Assembly: GCF_020521235.1 (NCBI RefSeq)
Contig: NZ_BLAY01000004.1
Span: forward strand, 31,224 to 95,223
Length of the DNA stretch: 64,000 nucleotides
Source of the DNA: Microseira wollei NIES-4236
GTDB lineage: Bacteria; Cyanobacteriota; Cyanobacteriia; Cyanobacteriales; Aerosakkonemataceae
Direction of reading: 5' to 3'
Of this stretch, positions 8,012-16,842 are shown piece after piece. The notes below the pieces were generated by a model that was given only the letters and a program-made list of their open reading frames with translations, did not search any database and was not told the DNA's origin. A program made the position numbers and the translations under genes. Every line of letters starts with the position of its first letter. Within the stretch, counting starts at the first letter, position 1.

Positions 8012-8689
8012 ATGTATAAGCTAGAAGTTAAACTAGACGGTAAATTCGTCAACAATTTTTATAATGGCTCTGTTTACGATATAGTTTTCCTCGCTCTAGA
8101 ATTCTGGCTGGATTATGTAAAGGGAAAGGCAGTCCGAAGGATATATGGTTATACTATTACTCGTATTCTTAGATCCAGTAAGCAGCAGTATATAAAAATT
8201 CATTTTTTAGAATCTGAAATTGAAGAGAAGACTCTGGTTAAGCAGATTCTGAAAGACTTTTACAGATTGAAGGATAAAATTTTTGTTGGGTTTAACATAA
8301 AGGGCAGCGATCTGCCTACTTTGAAAAGTAGATTAAAGCCAATGAATATATACTCAAATCCAATTGAAATCCAACTATTCGATCTCAGAGATTGCGTCCA
8401 GTATACTCAAACAAAAGGTTTAAATGGTTTGTTTAAATCCTTGGGAATAGAAGTCAAGAAAAAAATCGATGGGAGTTACTTCCGCCGCAATCCTAAAAGA
8501 GTATTTTTCCGAAAACAGGGTTGGATAGAAATTTTATTAAATATGTTTGAGTATTGCCTGGAAGATGCCGCAGGTTATTTTGAAATTGTGTCCAAGTGGA
8601 AGATAAAATGTCCGGTAGTAACTAAAGACATGATTAAAAGTGAATTATTAAGTTACTCTATTCAAGAGGCAGAGTCAGCCTTAAATTAA
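8012..8689 (+). CDS. Probable DnaQ/RNase H-fold exonuclease-like protein
   Basis: A 225-residue protein. The middle part KIFVGFNIKGSDLPTL matches the Exo II region of DnaQ-type 3'-5' exonucleases, and YCLEDAAGYFEIVSKW matches Exo III, with the aspartate in the CLED motif. The expected Exo I D-x-E near the N terminus is not clear; the first 90 residues are poorly recognisable, so the protein may be inactive or a divergent subfamily. A/T-rich codon use and its position between toxin-antitoxin-type genes suggest an accessory gene. The start at 8012 follows ATTTTAT without a clear ribosome site. Confidence 0.5.
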   Translation: MYKLEVKLDGKFVNNFYNGSVYDIVFLALEFWLDYVKGKAVRRIYGYTITRILRSSKQQYIKIHFLESEIEEKTLVKQILKDFYRLKDKIFVGFNIKGSDLPTLKSRLKPMNIYSNPIEIQLFDLRDCVQYTQTKGLNGLFKSLGIEVKKKIDGSYFRRNPKRVFFRKQGWIEILLNMFEYCLEDAAGYFEIVSKWKIKCPVVTKDMIKSELLSYSIQEAESALN

Positions 8690-8786
8690 TCAAAGGCTGT
8701 TAACCGCACAGGGAGATGGGTGAAGGGAATGGTTTTGGGGAGAGCGATCGCTCTTTTATCCGTCAGATTTATTGTAAGCTCGCGCA

Positions 8787-9011
8787 CTAATTCATCACCC
8801 GCGCATGAGCAATTTCCCTGGTACTAATAGGACGGACTTGATCGCTGTAAAGAGAAACAATTGCCACAGTTTCACCATCCAACGTCATAAACTCAACCTC
8901 ATATCCTTGTCCCCCCTGATGTACCAAAACAACTGTACCTATATCACCTGACTCTAAACTGTACTCTGCAAGATTAGTTGTAAGAATTACCCTATCGAGT
9001 TCTTGAATCAT
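8787..9011 (-). CDS. DUF4926 domain protein
   Basis: A small 74-residue protein that opens with IQELDRVILTTNL and contains GDIGTVVLVHQGG, YEVEF and VRPIS, the pattern of DUF4926, a small beta-barrel (KOW/SH3-like) family. Its start overlaps the stop of the upstream DUF6883 gene by 4 bp (ATGA, 9008-9011), so the two are translationally coupled. DUF4926 proteins are common next to toxin-like or DUF6883 genes in cyanobacteria; an antitoxin or immunity role has been suspected but is not shown by the sequence. Confidence 0.8.
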   Translation of the reverse strand: MIQELDRVILTTNLAEYSLESGDIGTVVLVHQGGQGYEVEFMTLDGETVAIVSLYSDQVRPISTREIAHARVMN

Positions 9012-9355
9012 TGTTCTCTCCGTTTCAGTGGATATGCAGTAGCAAACTTAGGAATAATTTCACCTGTTTCAACAAACCAAACAGAACGAATTAAAGGGTT
9101 TCTACTATCTGGTGTCAGCAGAGATCCTTCCACAACATAGCGAGTTCCGAAAGGTGAATCTTCAACCTTAGTAACATCATGGAAGGCGACATGGCGTAGT
9201 AAAGCATTTTTCAGAGTCTCCCAATCATCTAGTGAAAAACCAAATGCGGTAAAAAACTTTTCCTTGCTGCGTCCGTCGGGGTGGGTAGGCGACAGTAGAT
9301 AGTCTGTAATCTTTTGTTGTGGCACAACTGCCAGTTCATAATTCGGCAGTTTCAA
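9008..9355 (-). CDS. DUF6883 domain protein
   Basis: A 115-residue protein opening MKLPNYELAVVP with KITDYLLSPTHPDGRSK, GTRYVVEG and IRSVWFVETGE, the DUF6883 pattern. Proteins of this family often sit beside DUF4926 or as the terminal domain of polymorphic-toxin-like proteins. It is the first gene of a two-gene operon. The 400 bp upstream contain a relic of a second DUF4926 gene, so the module was probably duplicated. Function is unknown. Confidence 0.75.
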   Translation of the reverse strand: MKLPNYELAVVPQQKITDYLLSPTHPDGRSKEKFFTAFGFSLDDWETLKNALLRHVAFHDVTKVEDSPFGTRYVVEGSLLTPDSRNPLIRSVWFVETGEIIPKFATAYPLKRREQ

Positions 9356-9512
9356 TCAGTCTCTCCTACAGTCTTAGCTCTAGTTTATCTCCATTTTACC
9401 GTTAGGCGTGTAAGACGATACAATACGGCTTTAGCCACGCTGCGCGAACGCATTCGTGGAATACAACTGGAAAACTGGATTTTGCCTTAAAATCATGGAA
9501 GTTTGGGACAGC

Positions 9513-9600
9513 GCGATTGCTCTGTTATCCGTCAGAGTTATTGTAAGCTCGCGCATTAATTCATCAACCGTGCATTCTCAGCAATGTTCGTCCTACCAAA
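9513..9600 (-). pseudogene. Relic of a second DUF4926 gene (C-terminal end)
   Basis: The stretch 9513-9575 repeats 8744-8806 with about 87% identity. Read on the minus strand it encodes NIAENARLMN and a stop, matching the REIAHARVMN end of the intact DUF4926 gene, followed by the same downstream 43 bp. The rest of the gene is gone. Confidence 0.6.
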
Positions 9601-9767
9601 TAGAGGAAATAATCAAAGAAATTGAGGGAAGAATTAATTAAAATTAACATGCTGTGCCAGCGCTAGGGGATGCGCTCCGATTCAGAAATCGCCAATTAAA
9701 CAACCGAATTTACCAAAGCTTGTTACAATGAATGCATTTGAGTGGTGTCCTAACCGAAGGAGTGTTG

Positions 9768-10895
9768 ATGCGTATTGCGATAGTTGGCTGCGGCTTTGTT
9801 GCTGACTATTACCTGAAAACGCTGCCAAACCATCCGCAGCTAAAGTTAGCGGGAGTAATGGATCGCAATAGCGATCGCGCCTCTAAGTTTTCCGCTTACC
9901 ATTCGGTTCCCGTCTACGATTCCTTAGAACAACTGCTGGAAGATGGCAGCGTTGATATTGTATTAAACTTAACAAATCCCAGGAGCCACTTTTCCGTATC
10001 TAAAGCTTGCTTGGAAGCAGGTAAGCACGTCTATTCCGAAAAGCCTCTGGCGATGGAATTTTCCGAGGCAGAGGAACTCGTCAACTTGGCAGAGCAACGG
10101 GGATTGCTGATTGCTTCAGCACCATGCAGCATCCTGAGCGAAACAGCTCAGACAATTTGGCAGGCGCTGCGAGAAAATGTCGTGGGAAAAGTTCGACTCG
10201 TTTATGCCGAAATGGACGACGGACTCGTTCACCGAATGCGTTACAAAGAATGGATCAGCGAATCGGGTATTCCTTGGCCATATAAGGATGAATTTGAAGT
10301 CGGTTGTACCTTAGAACATGCGGGTTATTACGTCACTTGGCTGACTGCATTCTTTGGACCGGCAGAAACAGTTACGGCTTTCTCATCCTGCTTGATTCCA
10401 GATAAGGAAACCGATGTACCCTTAGAGGTTAATGCTCCGGATTTTTCCGTTGCTTGCATTAAGTTTGCATCAGGAATAGTGGCAAGATTGACGTGCAGTA
10501 TCGTTGCTCCCCACGACCATGGGTTGAAGATTATCGGCGATGAAGGAATACTGGGAATCGATGATTGCTGGTACTATGGCGATCCGGTTTACATTAAGCG
10601 GATGCTCACCATACGGCGGAAAACTTTTATCACCCCGTGGAAGCAAAAATATCCCCTGGTGAGAAAACCGCCCAAATTTGGATATAAGGGGTCCCAACAA
10701 ATGGACTTTTGTAGAGGTGTGGCAGAAATGGCAGAAGCGATCGCTCAAAAACGCCCCTGTAGGCTTTCCCCTAGATATTCCCTGCACAACAATGAAATAG
10801 TGCTGGCAATTCAAAACGCTCTCGAAACAGGCGCGCCTTACAAACTTTCATCGTCTTTTGACCCGATTGCGCCCATGCCTTGGGCAAAATCTTAA
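9768..10895 (+). CDS. Gfo/Idh/MocA-family oxidoreductase
   Basis: NAD(P)-dependent sugar oxidoreductase, 375 residues. The start at 9768 (MRIAIVGCGFVADYY) is set by AAGGAG 5 bp upstream and by the Rossmann motif at the extreme N terminus; an upstream in-frame start at 9732 would add 12 unlikely residues. The family motif SEKPLA, where the lysine is catalytic, follows about 95 residues in. It heads the surface-polysaccharide region, with a second family member 33 bp downstream. Substrates in such clusters are usually nucleotide-linked sugars or inositol-like compounds; which one is unknown. Confidence 0.9.
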   Translation: MRIAIVGCGFVADYYLKTLPNHPQLKLAGVMDRNSDRASKFSAYHSVPVYDSLEQLLEDGSVDIVLNLTNPRSHFSVSKACLEAGKHVYSEKPLAMEFSEAEELVNLAEQRGLLIASAPCSILSETAQTIWQALRENVVGKVRLVYAEMDDGLVHRMRYKEWISESGIPWPYKDEFEVGCTLEHAGYYVTWLTAFFGPAETVTAFSSCLIPDKETDVPLEVNAPDFSVACIKFASGIVARLTCSIVAPHDHGLKIIGDEGILGIDDCWYYGDPVYIKRMLTIRRKTFITPWKQKYPLVRKPPKFGYKGSQQMDFCRGVAEMAEAIAQKRPCRLSPRYSLHNNEIVLAIQNALETGAPYKLSSSFDPIAPMPWAKS

Positions 10896-10928
10896 TTTAA
10901 TTCACCTCATAATTTGGCGATTCAGGCT

Positions 10929-12041
10929 ATGGTATCTACCTCAAAAATTATTCGCTGGGGAATTCTGGGCACGGGCAAAATTGCTAGAGATTTTGCCCAA
11001 GGACTAAAGTTTTTGCCAGATGCTCAATTGCTAGCAGTGGGATCGCGAACATTATCCACAGCTCAAGAGTTTTCCCGCCAATTGAACGTACCAAAAGCAT
11101 ACGGCAGCTATGAAGACTTAGTTAAAGACCCAGAAATTGATGTTGTTTATATCGCGACACCCCAAATCAGGCATAAACAAGACAGCATCCTCTGTTTAGA
11201 AGCAGGCAAAGCCATCCTTTGCGAAAAACCCTTTACAATTAATGCCCAAGAAGCTCGCGAAGTCATTACTCTTGCTCGCCAAAAGCAATTGTTTTGCATG
11301 GAAGCAATGTGGATGCGCTTCATGCCTTTAATCCAAAAAGTTCGCGAGCTAATTAATAGCGGGGAAATTGGCGAAGTTACCACGTTAACGGCTGACTTTG
11401 GCTATGGTGTCGAGTTCGATCCAAACAACCGCTTGTTCAATTTAAAATCAGGCGGAGGCGCTTTGCTGGATCGCGGTATCTATCCGCTTTCTTTAGCCTT
11501 TTTCCTATTCGGTTTTACCGATAAAATTGTCAGTCAAGCGACGATTGGCGAAACAAGCGTCGATGAACAATGCGCGATGGTTTTAAGCTACTCCAAAGGA
11601 CAGATCGCCATCCTTTCTGCAAATCTGCGTGCCACAACTTCCAACGAAGCGATCGTTAGTGGAACTCACGGACAAATCCGGATTCACGCCCCATTTTACC
11701 GTCCGCATCAAATATCGATTGCCAAGTTTTCCCCTGCTGCTTTATTTACTGCAAAATCAGCCAATTCCAGTTTCAAGCAAAAAATTATATCTTCTGCCAA
11801 AGAAAATCCTTTTGTGCAGCGTTTGTATCTGCAATTTGGCAGTTATCTCAAGCAACCGAAAAAAATCGTGCAACCCCCCGAAGGGAATGGCTATAACTAC
11901 GAAGCGGCGGAGGTGATGCGTTGTCTTGTCAGCGGTGAAAAGGAAAGTAAAATTATGCCGCTTGACGAGACATTAAGCATTATGGAAACGATGGATGCGA
12001 TTCGCCGTCAGTGGAATTTGCCATATCCACAAGAATTTTAG
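10929..12041 (+). CDS. Gfo/Idh/MocA-family oxidoreductase, dihydrodiol dehydrogenase-like
   Basis: A 370-residue NAD(P)-dependent oxidoreductase. It begins with IRWGILGTGKIARDF (Rossmann fold), then CEKPFTINAQEA and EAMWMRFMP, a combination seen in dimeric dihydrodiol/xylose dehydrogenase-like members. The ATG at 10929 is preferred over a TTG at 10914 because the Rossmann strand follows directly. It has no strong ribosome site and lies 33 bp after the previous gene, so it is probably co-transcribed. The substrate is unknown. Confidence 0.88.
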   Translation: MVSTSKIIRWGILGTGKIARDFAQGLKFLPDAQLLAVGSRTLSTAQEFSRQLNVPKAYGSYEDLVKDPEIDVVYIATPQIRHKQDSILCLEAGKAILCEKPFTINAQEAREVITLARQKQLFCMEAMWMRFMPLIQKVRELINSGEIGEVTTLTADFGYGVEFDPNNRLFNLKSGGGALLDRGIYPLSLAFFLFGFTDKIVSQATIGETSVDEQCAMVLSYSKGQIAILSANLRATTSNEAIVSGTHGQIRIHAPFYRPHQISIAKFSPAALFTAKSANSSFKQKIISSAKENPFVQRLYLQFGSYLKQPKKIVQPPEGNGYNYEAAEVMRCLVSGEKESKIMPLDETLSIMETMDAIRRQWNLPYPQEF

Positions 12042-12059
12042 ATTTGTGACAAAGAGCGC

Positions 12060-12148
12060 AGGTTGGGTCATTGCCAACGAAACCCAACCTACTAGAAAAT
12101 TATTACCAATTAGCAATTAGCAATTAGCAATTAGCAATTAGCAATTAG
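12060..12148. repeat. AGGTTGGGT hairpin and (CAATTAG)6 array
   Basis: AGGTTGGGT/ACCCAACCT arms (12060-12068, 12082-12090) form a hairpin between convergent genes. Six 7-bp units CAATTAG follow at 12107-12148. The stop codon of the next gene (minus strand, 12145-12147) lies inside the last unit. Confidence 0.9.
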
Positions 12149-13356
12149 CCATTTTCCAGATAAGTCTGAAATAGGTTGAGCAATTTGCTTGCTTCTTGAG
12201 CTGCATCATGATACAGTGCCACAGATTCAGCACCGGAAGTGCCCATTTTTGCTAATTCTTCGACAGGTGTCTGCAATACTGTACGCATAGCTGCGGCTAA
12301 GGCAGAAGCAGATCCGGAAGGGACTAACCAGCCGCATTTTCCAGGTTCAACTAATTCTGGAATACCGGCAATATACGTACCGATAACGGGACGAGAAAGT
12401 GCCAGCGCTTCCATGACTACAACTGGCAAACCTTCGGCAAAACTGGGAAGCACCATTACTTGAGCAGCCAAAATTTGTTGCTGAACTTGTGCATTAGTTG
12501 CCCAACCTGTAATTTCGATATAGTCTTCTAGATGCATCTGTGAAATTAAGGTTTCAATCTCGTTTCGCAGGGGGCCATCGCCGACAAGAATGACCTTAAA
12601 CTTGAATCCCTCAGCAGCTAATTGGCTGACGGCTTCGATCAAGATTAGGTGACCTTTTTGTTCGCCTAAACGGCCGACGCAAACAAATCGCGGTTGGTTT
12701 GGCAGGGGGACGTAAGGTTGAGATAAAAACATTTTGTCTACACCGCAGCGAATCACGTGAATTTTTGACCACTGCTTGTAGTCGCACCAGCGAAATAGCT
12801 GGCTTTTGCCATAGGAACAAACGGCGGCGACAAAGGCGGCGCGTTTAATTTTTTCCGGTAAAGCGAGCGCTTCCGGTTTATCAAATTCGTGGGGACCGTG
12901 GACTGTAAAGCTGTATTGGGGACCTCCCATCAAGTTGCACAGCATGGCAACGGTGGTGCCGTTGGTGGCGAAGTGTGCGTGGACATGTTCGATCCCCAAA
13001 TCCAACAGCCATTGCAGCAAAACGCAGGCTTCCAGCAAGTAAATCAGATTGATTAAAACGCCTCGATCCGATCCCCAGCCGATTTTGACGGTTAACTGTA
13101 GCGCCTTCCACCAACGCAGCGGTCGCCCAAACGCAACGCGAAGTAAACCTAGGAGCAAACCAAACGCCCCCACCCCCAGAATATACCGAGTTTTTTCTGG
13201 CTCTTGCTTATCCGCTTCATCAGCTAGATCTTTGTCTGGAAGGCGAATGGAAAACCGGGCGACTGGAATTCCAGCCGCTTCAATTGCTGCTATTTCTCTG
13301 CGGATGAAAGTACAGCTGGGGTAAGGATGCTGACTCATTAGATAAGCAATTTTCAT
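12145..13356 (-). CDS. GT4-family glycosyltransferase
   Basis: A 403-residue retaining glycosyltransferase of GT-B fold. The first domain has HVHAHFATNGTT and FTVHGPHEFD; the second has VGRLGEQKGH and FAEGLPVVVMEAL, the E-x7-E donor signature. This layout resembles WcaL/colanic-acid-type GT4 enzymes acting on lipid-linked or surface glycans in the cytoplasm. A hydrophobic patch near residues 83-115 may dock on the membrane. It is transcribed opposite to its neighbours and its stop codon is supplied by a heptamer array. Confidence 0.92.
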   Translation of the reverse strand: MKIAYLMSQHPYPSCTFIRREIAAIEAAGIPVARFSIRLPDKDLADEADKQEPEKTRYILGVGAFGLLLGLLRVAFGRPLRWWKALQLTVKIGWGSDRGVLINLIYLLEACVLLQWLLDLGIEHVHAHFATNGTTVAMLCNLMGGPQYSFTVHGPHEFDKPEALALPEKIKRAAFVAAVCSYGKSQLFRWCDYKQWSKIHVIRCGVDKMFLSQPYVPLPNQPRFVCVGRLGEQKGHLILIEAVSQLAAEGFKFKVILVGDGPLRNEIETLISQMHLEDYIEITGWATNAQVQQQILAAQVMVLPSFAEGLPVVVMEALALSRPVIGTYIAGIPELVEPGKCGWLVPSGSASALAAAMRTVLQTPVEELAKMGTSGAESVALYHDAAQEASKLLNLFQTYLENG

Positions 13357-13417
13357 GTCGTTGGTGCAATCTGTTGATTACAGTTCTAGATATCAAGTGA
13401 TATTCTAGTTGGCTCGG

Positions 13418-13620
13418 TTGACATCCTGCCCAAGAAAGCTGACGCGCTCTCTTGGGGATTCCCGTCATCACTGACGGGGTTTCCTGGCTGTTACCCGGTT
13501 GGGTTTCTCCATCCCAGCAGTGGAGTGTCTTATCCTTTTAGCGATCAATAATACTTGCCACTGGGATCGCGTTGACGCCATGCTGCGCCAACCCATCACC
13601 GGATTACACCTGGAAAACTC
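13418..13620 (-). mobile_element. IS200/IS605-type right-end relic
   Basis: On the minus strand a hairpin (TGACGGG/CCCGTCA, 13461-13478) is followed by a second one (CCCAAGA/TCTTGGG) and then ATGTCAA at 13424-13418, very like the GTGTCAA end of the element at 480. Upstream, a basic reading frame ends PNRVTARKPRQ, as tnpB 3' ends often do. Nearly all of tnpB is missing. Confidence 0.45.
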
Positions 13621-13665
13621 GACTTTATCTGAGGGATGAAGAAGCTTCGCTAACCTTTGCGAATG

Positions 13666-13804
13666 AATCTCAGGAGTTACGCAAGGGCGTTGCCAGAAAC
13701 CCGGTTTCGACCGTCGTTCGCGAAGCGGAAGGGAGGCATATCTCTCGCCACCAAACCAACGATTTTTCCTAGAAACCGGGAACTTGCGCGTAAGTCCTGA
13801 ATCT
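13666..13804. mobile_element. MITE-type element, 129 bp, with AATCT target duplication
   Basis: It runs from CAGGAGTTACGCA (13671) to GCGTAAGTCCTG (13799). AATCT occurs on both sides (13666-13670 and 13800-13804). The interior is about 90% identical to the copy at 22918-23045, including an AGAAACCCGGTTTCGACCG segment. Confidence 0.85.
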
Positions 13805-14262
13805 AATATAAAAAATTTTTTCAGCTCAATAAAATTACGGAGTTTACGCCATCGCCTACGGCAAGCTATCCTTCGGGAATTCATTCGCACCAAGGCGATA
13901 GTTTCTCCGTAACTCCCTCTTTTATCCGAAGAATTACATATACTATATGTTAGTTACAAACACGGTTTTCCTTACTGCATCTTGGCTCAGTAACTTTAGA
14001 TAAAAAACATCTAATTTTTACCTAAAATTTATAGCAAAAGTTATTAAAAAAGCGAAAATTTACGCAGTTAGAGTTATGGTGTTATGGAAGATACTCAAAG
14101 AGTAACTATCCTAGCTCCAGAATAAACAGGTTTCTCAAACCCAAGAAAACCTGAAAAAGCTCTATGAGGAATGTTTGTTTGACTTGTTTAAGCTAAATGT
14201 GAATTTAACCATGGCTTCTACAAACAATTTTAACAATTACCACAAAAGCGATTGTCGTAAAG
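13805..14262. other. AT-rich region upstream of the GT2 gene
   Basis: 458 bp without a gene. It should contain the promoter for the plus-strand cluster that starts at 14263. No confident -35/-10 pair or operator was recognised. Confidence 0.5.
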
Positions 14263-15405
14263 ATGATAGAAGAAACTAACCATAAGTTTATAACTGACTC
14301 TAAGATTGCAGAAGTCACCCAATCGTTTAAGCTCAACGATCCGACCCAAGAACAAAAGTATAGACCGCTGGTTTCATTAATTGTTCCTGCTTACAACGAA
14401 GCGGCGATTGTTGAGAAAAATTTAGCTATACTCTGCGATTACATGACATCCCTGGAAGGTGAATACCGCTGGGAGATGCTGGTGATTAATGACGGGAGTA
14501 AAGATGATACTGGCGAAAAAGCTGAGGCTTTTGCTAGAACTAGAGAGAACGTTATGGTTTTGCACCATATCGTTAACTTTGGTTTGGGTCAAGCTTTAAA
14601 ATTAGCCTTCAATCACAGCCGAGGCGATTATGTTATAACGGTGGATATAGACCTGAGTTATTCTGTCGATCACATCGAAAGACTTCTGACTAAAATCAAA
14701 GAAACAGGAGCAAAAATTGTGATTGCTTCCCCTTATATGAAAGGGGGAAAAGTCTCAAACGTTCCCTGGATGAGGAAAGTTTTGAGCGTTTGGGCTAATA
14801 GATTTTTGTCCGCTACTTCCCACGGCGACTTGACGACATTGACCGGCTTGGTAAGAGTTTATGACGGCAAGTTTGTGAGGTCGCTAAACTTGCGGGCGAT
14901 GAGTATGGATATTAACCCGGAGGTGATCTACAAAGCCAGGATGTTACGCGCCCGAATAGAAGAGATACCGGCGCATTTATGCTGGACCGATCAGAAAGCA
15001 GTAAAAGTAGCCAAGAAGAAAAAGGCAAAACGCCGCTCAAGTATGAGAATCTTGCGACAGATTTGGGCGGTTGGTTTTTTAGGATTTATTTTCAGACCAG
15101 TGATGTTTTTCTTCATACCTGGGTTGCTGCTTTTCCTGCTTTCTATGTACGCTAATATTTGGGTGCTGATTCATTGCTTTATGCAATATGAAATCCTGGC
15201 AAAATACACTAATTTTACCTACCTGACTGAAGCAGTTGCGGCTGCATTTTACCAAGCTCCCCATGCGTTTGTAATTGGCGGAATCACCTTGATTCTGGCG
15301 ATTCAGTTAATCAGTCTAGGCATCCTAGCTATGCAAAGCAAGAGCTACTTTGAAGAGATTTTTTACTTGGGTAGTTCTATTTACAGAGCGAATCAGGAAA
15401 AATAG
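14263..15405 (+). CDS. GT2-family glycosyltransferase, dolichyl-phosphate-sugar-synthase-like
   Basis: A 380-residue inverting GT-A enzyme. SLIVPAYNEAAIV and VINDGSKDDT form the nucleotide-binding site, and DYVITVDIDLSY holds the metal-binding aspartates (DID where DxD is expected). The C terminus has hydrophobic segments at about 275-300 and 345-365, so it is a membrane-bound polyprenyl-phosphate glycosyltransferase type. It is the first of a tight plus-strand set: the aminotransferase follows after 11 bp. The 35 residues before the GT-A domain are unusual and probably flexible. Confidence 0.9.
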   Translation: MIEETNHKFITDSKIAEVTQSFKLNDPTQEQKYRPLVSLIVPAYNEAAIVEKNLAILCDYMTSLEGEYRWEMLVINDGSKDDTGEKAEAFARTRENVMVLHHIVNFGLGQALKLAFNHSRGDYVITVDIDLSYSVDHIERLLTKIKETGAKIVIASPYMKGGKVSNVPWMRKVLSVWANRFLSATSHGDLTTLTGLVRVYDGKFVRSLNLRAMSMDINPEVIYKARMLRARIEEIPAHLCWTDQKAVKVAKKKKAKRRSSMRILRQIWAVGFLGFIFRPVMFFFIPGLLLFLLSMYANIWVLIHCFMQYEILAKYTNFTYLTEAVAAAFYQAPHAFVIGGITLILAIQLISLGILAMQSKSYFEEIFYLGSSIYRANQEK

Positions 15406-15416
15406 GAGAAAAACCA

Positions 15417-16640
15417 ATGATCAATTCAGTTTTGAGCGAAAAAAAGCTGTTAACATTGCCTTCGGATCAAGAAGCTTCTGGTCGCACGCTGGGGGCGGAA
15501 GAAATTGCCCTAATAACTGAGGCGATACAAAGCGGAACTCTGACTAGCACGAAAGGGAATTTTGTTAAAAATTTAGAAAAGTTATTTGCCGAATTGGTGG
15601 GGGTTAAACGCGCTTATGGTTGTGCGTCGGGATCGGCAGCAGTTCACGTAGCGATCGCAGCGATCGATCCGGAACCAGGTGATGAAATTATCACCACTTC
15701 AATCACCGATATGGGGGCGCTAACGCCAATCATTTATCAGGGTGCAATTCCAGTATTTGCCGATGTCGATCCCAAAACTTGGAACGTGACGGCGGAAACA
15801 ATTGAACCGTGCATTAGCGATCGCACCAAAGCCATCATCGTCACCCATCTGTTTGGCAATCCCTGCAACATGACCGAGATAATGGAATTAGCGCGATCGC
15901 GTAATATTCCCGTTATCGAAGACTGCGCCCAAGCTTACGGTGCCAAACATAACGGACAACACGTTGGTAGCATTGGCGACATCGGTTGTTTCAGCTTACA
16001 ACAAGGCAAGCATATTACCACGGGCGAAGGTGGATTAGTTACCACAAACAACGACGCCTTAGCACGCCGGATGTACCTATTTATTAACAAAGCTTGGGGA
16101 TACGGCGATCCCAACCCAGACCACTATTTCTTAGCCTTGAATTATCGCATGTGCGAATTACAAGGAGCCGTCGCAGTAGGACAATTATCCAAATTAGAAT
16201 CCGTCGTACACAGTCGCGTTACCAGCGCCAACAAACTGACGGAAAAATTACAAGGAATAGCGGGAATTACTACGCCTTGGGTTGACCCGCGAAATATCCA
16301 CACTTACTGGAAATATTGTCTGAGCGTGGATGGTAATATTATCCCCAACGGCCCCGTCGGAATGGCGCAAAAATTGAAAACCAAAGGCATTTTCTCCGCG
16401 CCGCGATACATTCAAAAACCCGCATTCATGTGCGAAATTTTCCAAAAACAAAATACCTTTGGAAAATCGCGTTTCCCCTTCACATTAGCGCGTCCCGAAG
16501 CCGTGGATTATAGCCGCGAGCGCTTCACGGGAACCTACGCCGGATTAGAAAGCGTTTTAGTCCTGCCTTGGAACGAACGCTACACCGACGAACACATCGA
16601 CTATATCGCCGACTCAATTCGCGAAGCAGTTGCCGAATAG
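15417..16640 (+). CDS. DegT/DnrJ/EryC1/StrS-family sugar aminotransferase
   Basis: A 407-residue PLP enzyme that aminates keto-sugar nucleotides. It shows GCASGSAAVHVA (phosphate binding), VIEDCAQAYGA (PLP ring contact) and QQGKHITTGEGG, whose lysine forms the Schiff base. AGGAG lies 8 bp before the ATG. With the oxidoreductase at 16843 and the acetyltransferase at 17886 it makes a set matching the oxidise-aminate-acetylate route to acetamido sugars (as in the WlbA/WlbC/WlbB pathway); this assignment is inference from context. Confidence 0.93.
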   Translation: MINSVLSEKKLLTLPSDQEASGRTLGAEEIALITEAIQSGTLTSTKGNFVKNLEKLFAELVGVKRAYGCASGSAAVHVAIAAIDPEPGDEIITTSITDMGALTPIIYQGAIPVFADVDPKTWNVTAETIEPCISDRTKAIIVTHLFGNPCNMTEIMELARSRNIPVIEDCAQAYGAKHNGQHVGSIGDIGCFSLQQGKHITTGEGGLVTTNNDALARRMYLFINKAWGYGDPNPDHYFLALNYRMCELQGAVAVGQLSKLESVVHSRVTSANKLTEKLQGIAGITTPWVDPRNIHTYWKYCLSVDGNIIPNGPVGMAQKLKTKGIFSAPRYIQKPAFMCEIFQKQNTFGKSRFPFTLARPEAVDYSRERFTGTYAGLESVLVLPWNERYTDEHIDYIADSIREAVAE

Positions 16641-16646
16641 GGCAAT

Positions 16647-16842
16647 TTTAGATTTTAGATTGCAGATTGCAGATTGCAGATTCAGAGGCTAGAAACCGGG
16701 TTTATGAGTAGATCTCTGGTTTCCAAATCGAAGATTTTTCATATAAACCCGGTTTCTTTGCGTAAGTCCCGAGATTGAAATTAAATCGGCAATCTAAAAT
16801 CTACGATCTTCAATTTCTTTTTGGTAATGAGGATATAAGACT
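16647..16842. mobile_element. 89-bp MITE-type element between inverted heptamer arrays
   Basis: An element at 16683-16771 (CAGAGGCT to AAGTCCCG, interior GAAACCGGGTTTATG) is flanked by AGATT on both sides (16678-16682, 16772-16776). Around it, AGATTGC-type heptamers on the left and AATCTAAAATCT on the right form inverted arms. The ends are more diverged than in other copies. GAGGA before 16843 serves the next gene. Confidence 0.65.

Noticed and set aside
12060..12148. Heptamer arrays considered as a CRISPR array
   Set aside because: The units are contiguous 7-mers without spacers; no cas gene is seen in the window.
13468..13893. 141-codon minus-strand frame
   Set aside because: Most of it reads a MITE-type element and an IS right end; no domain is recognised.
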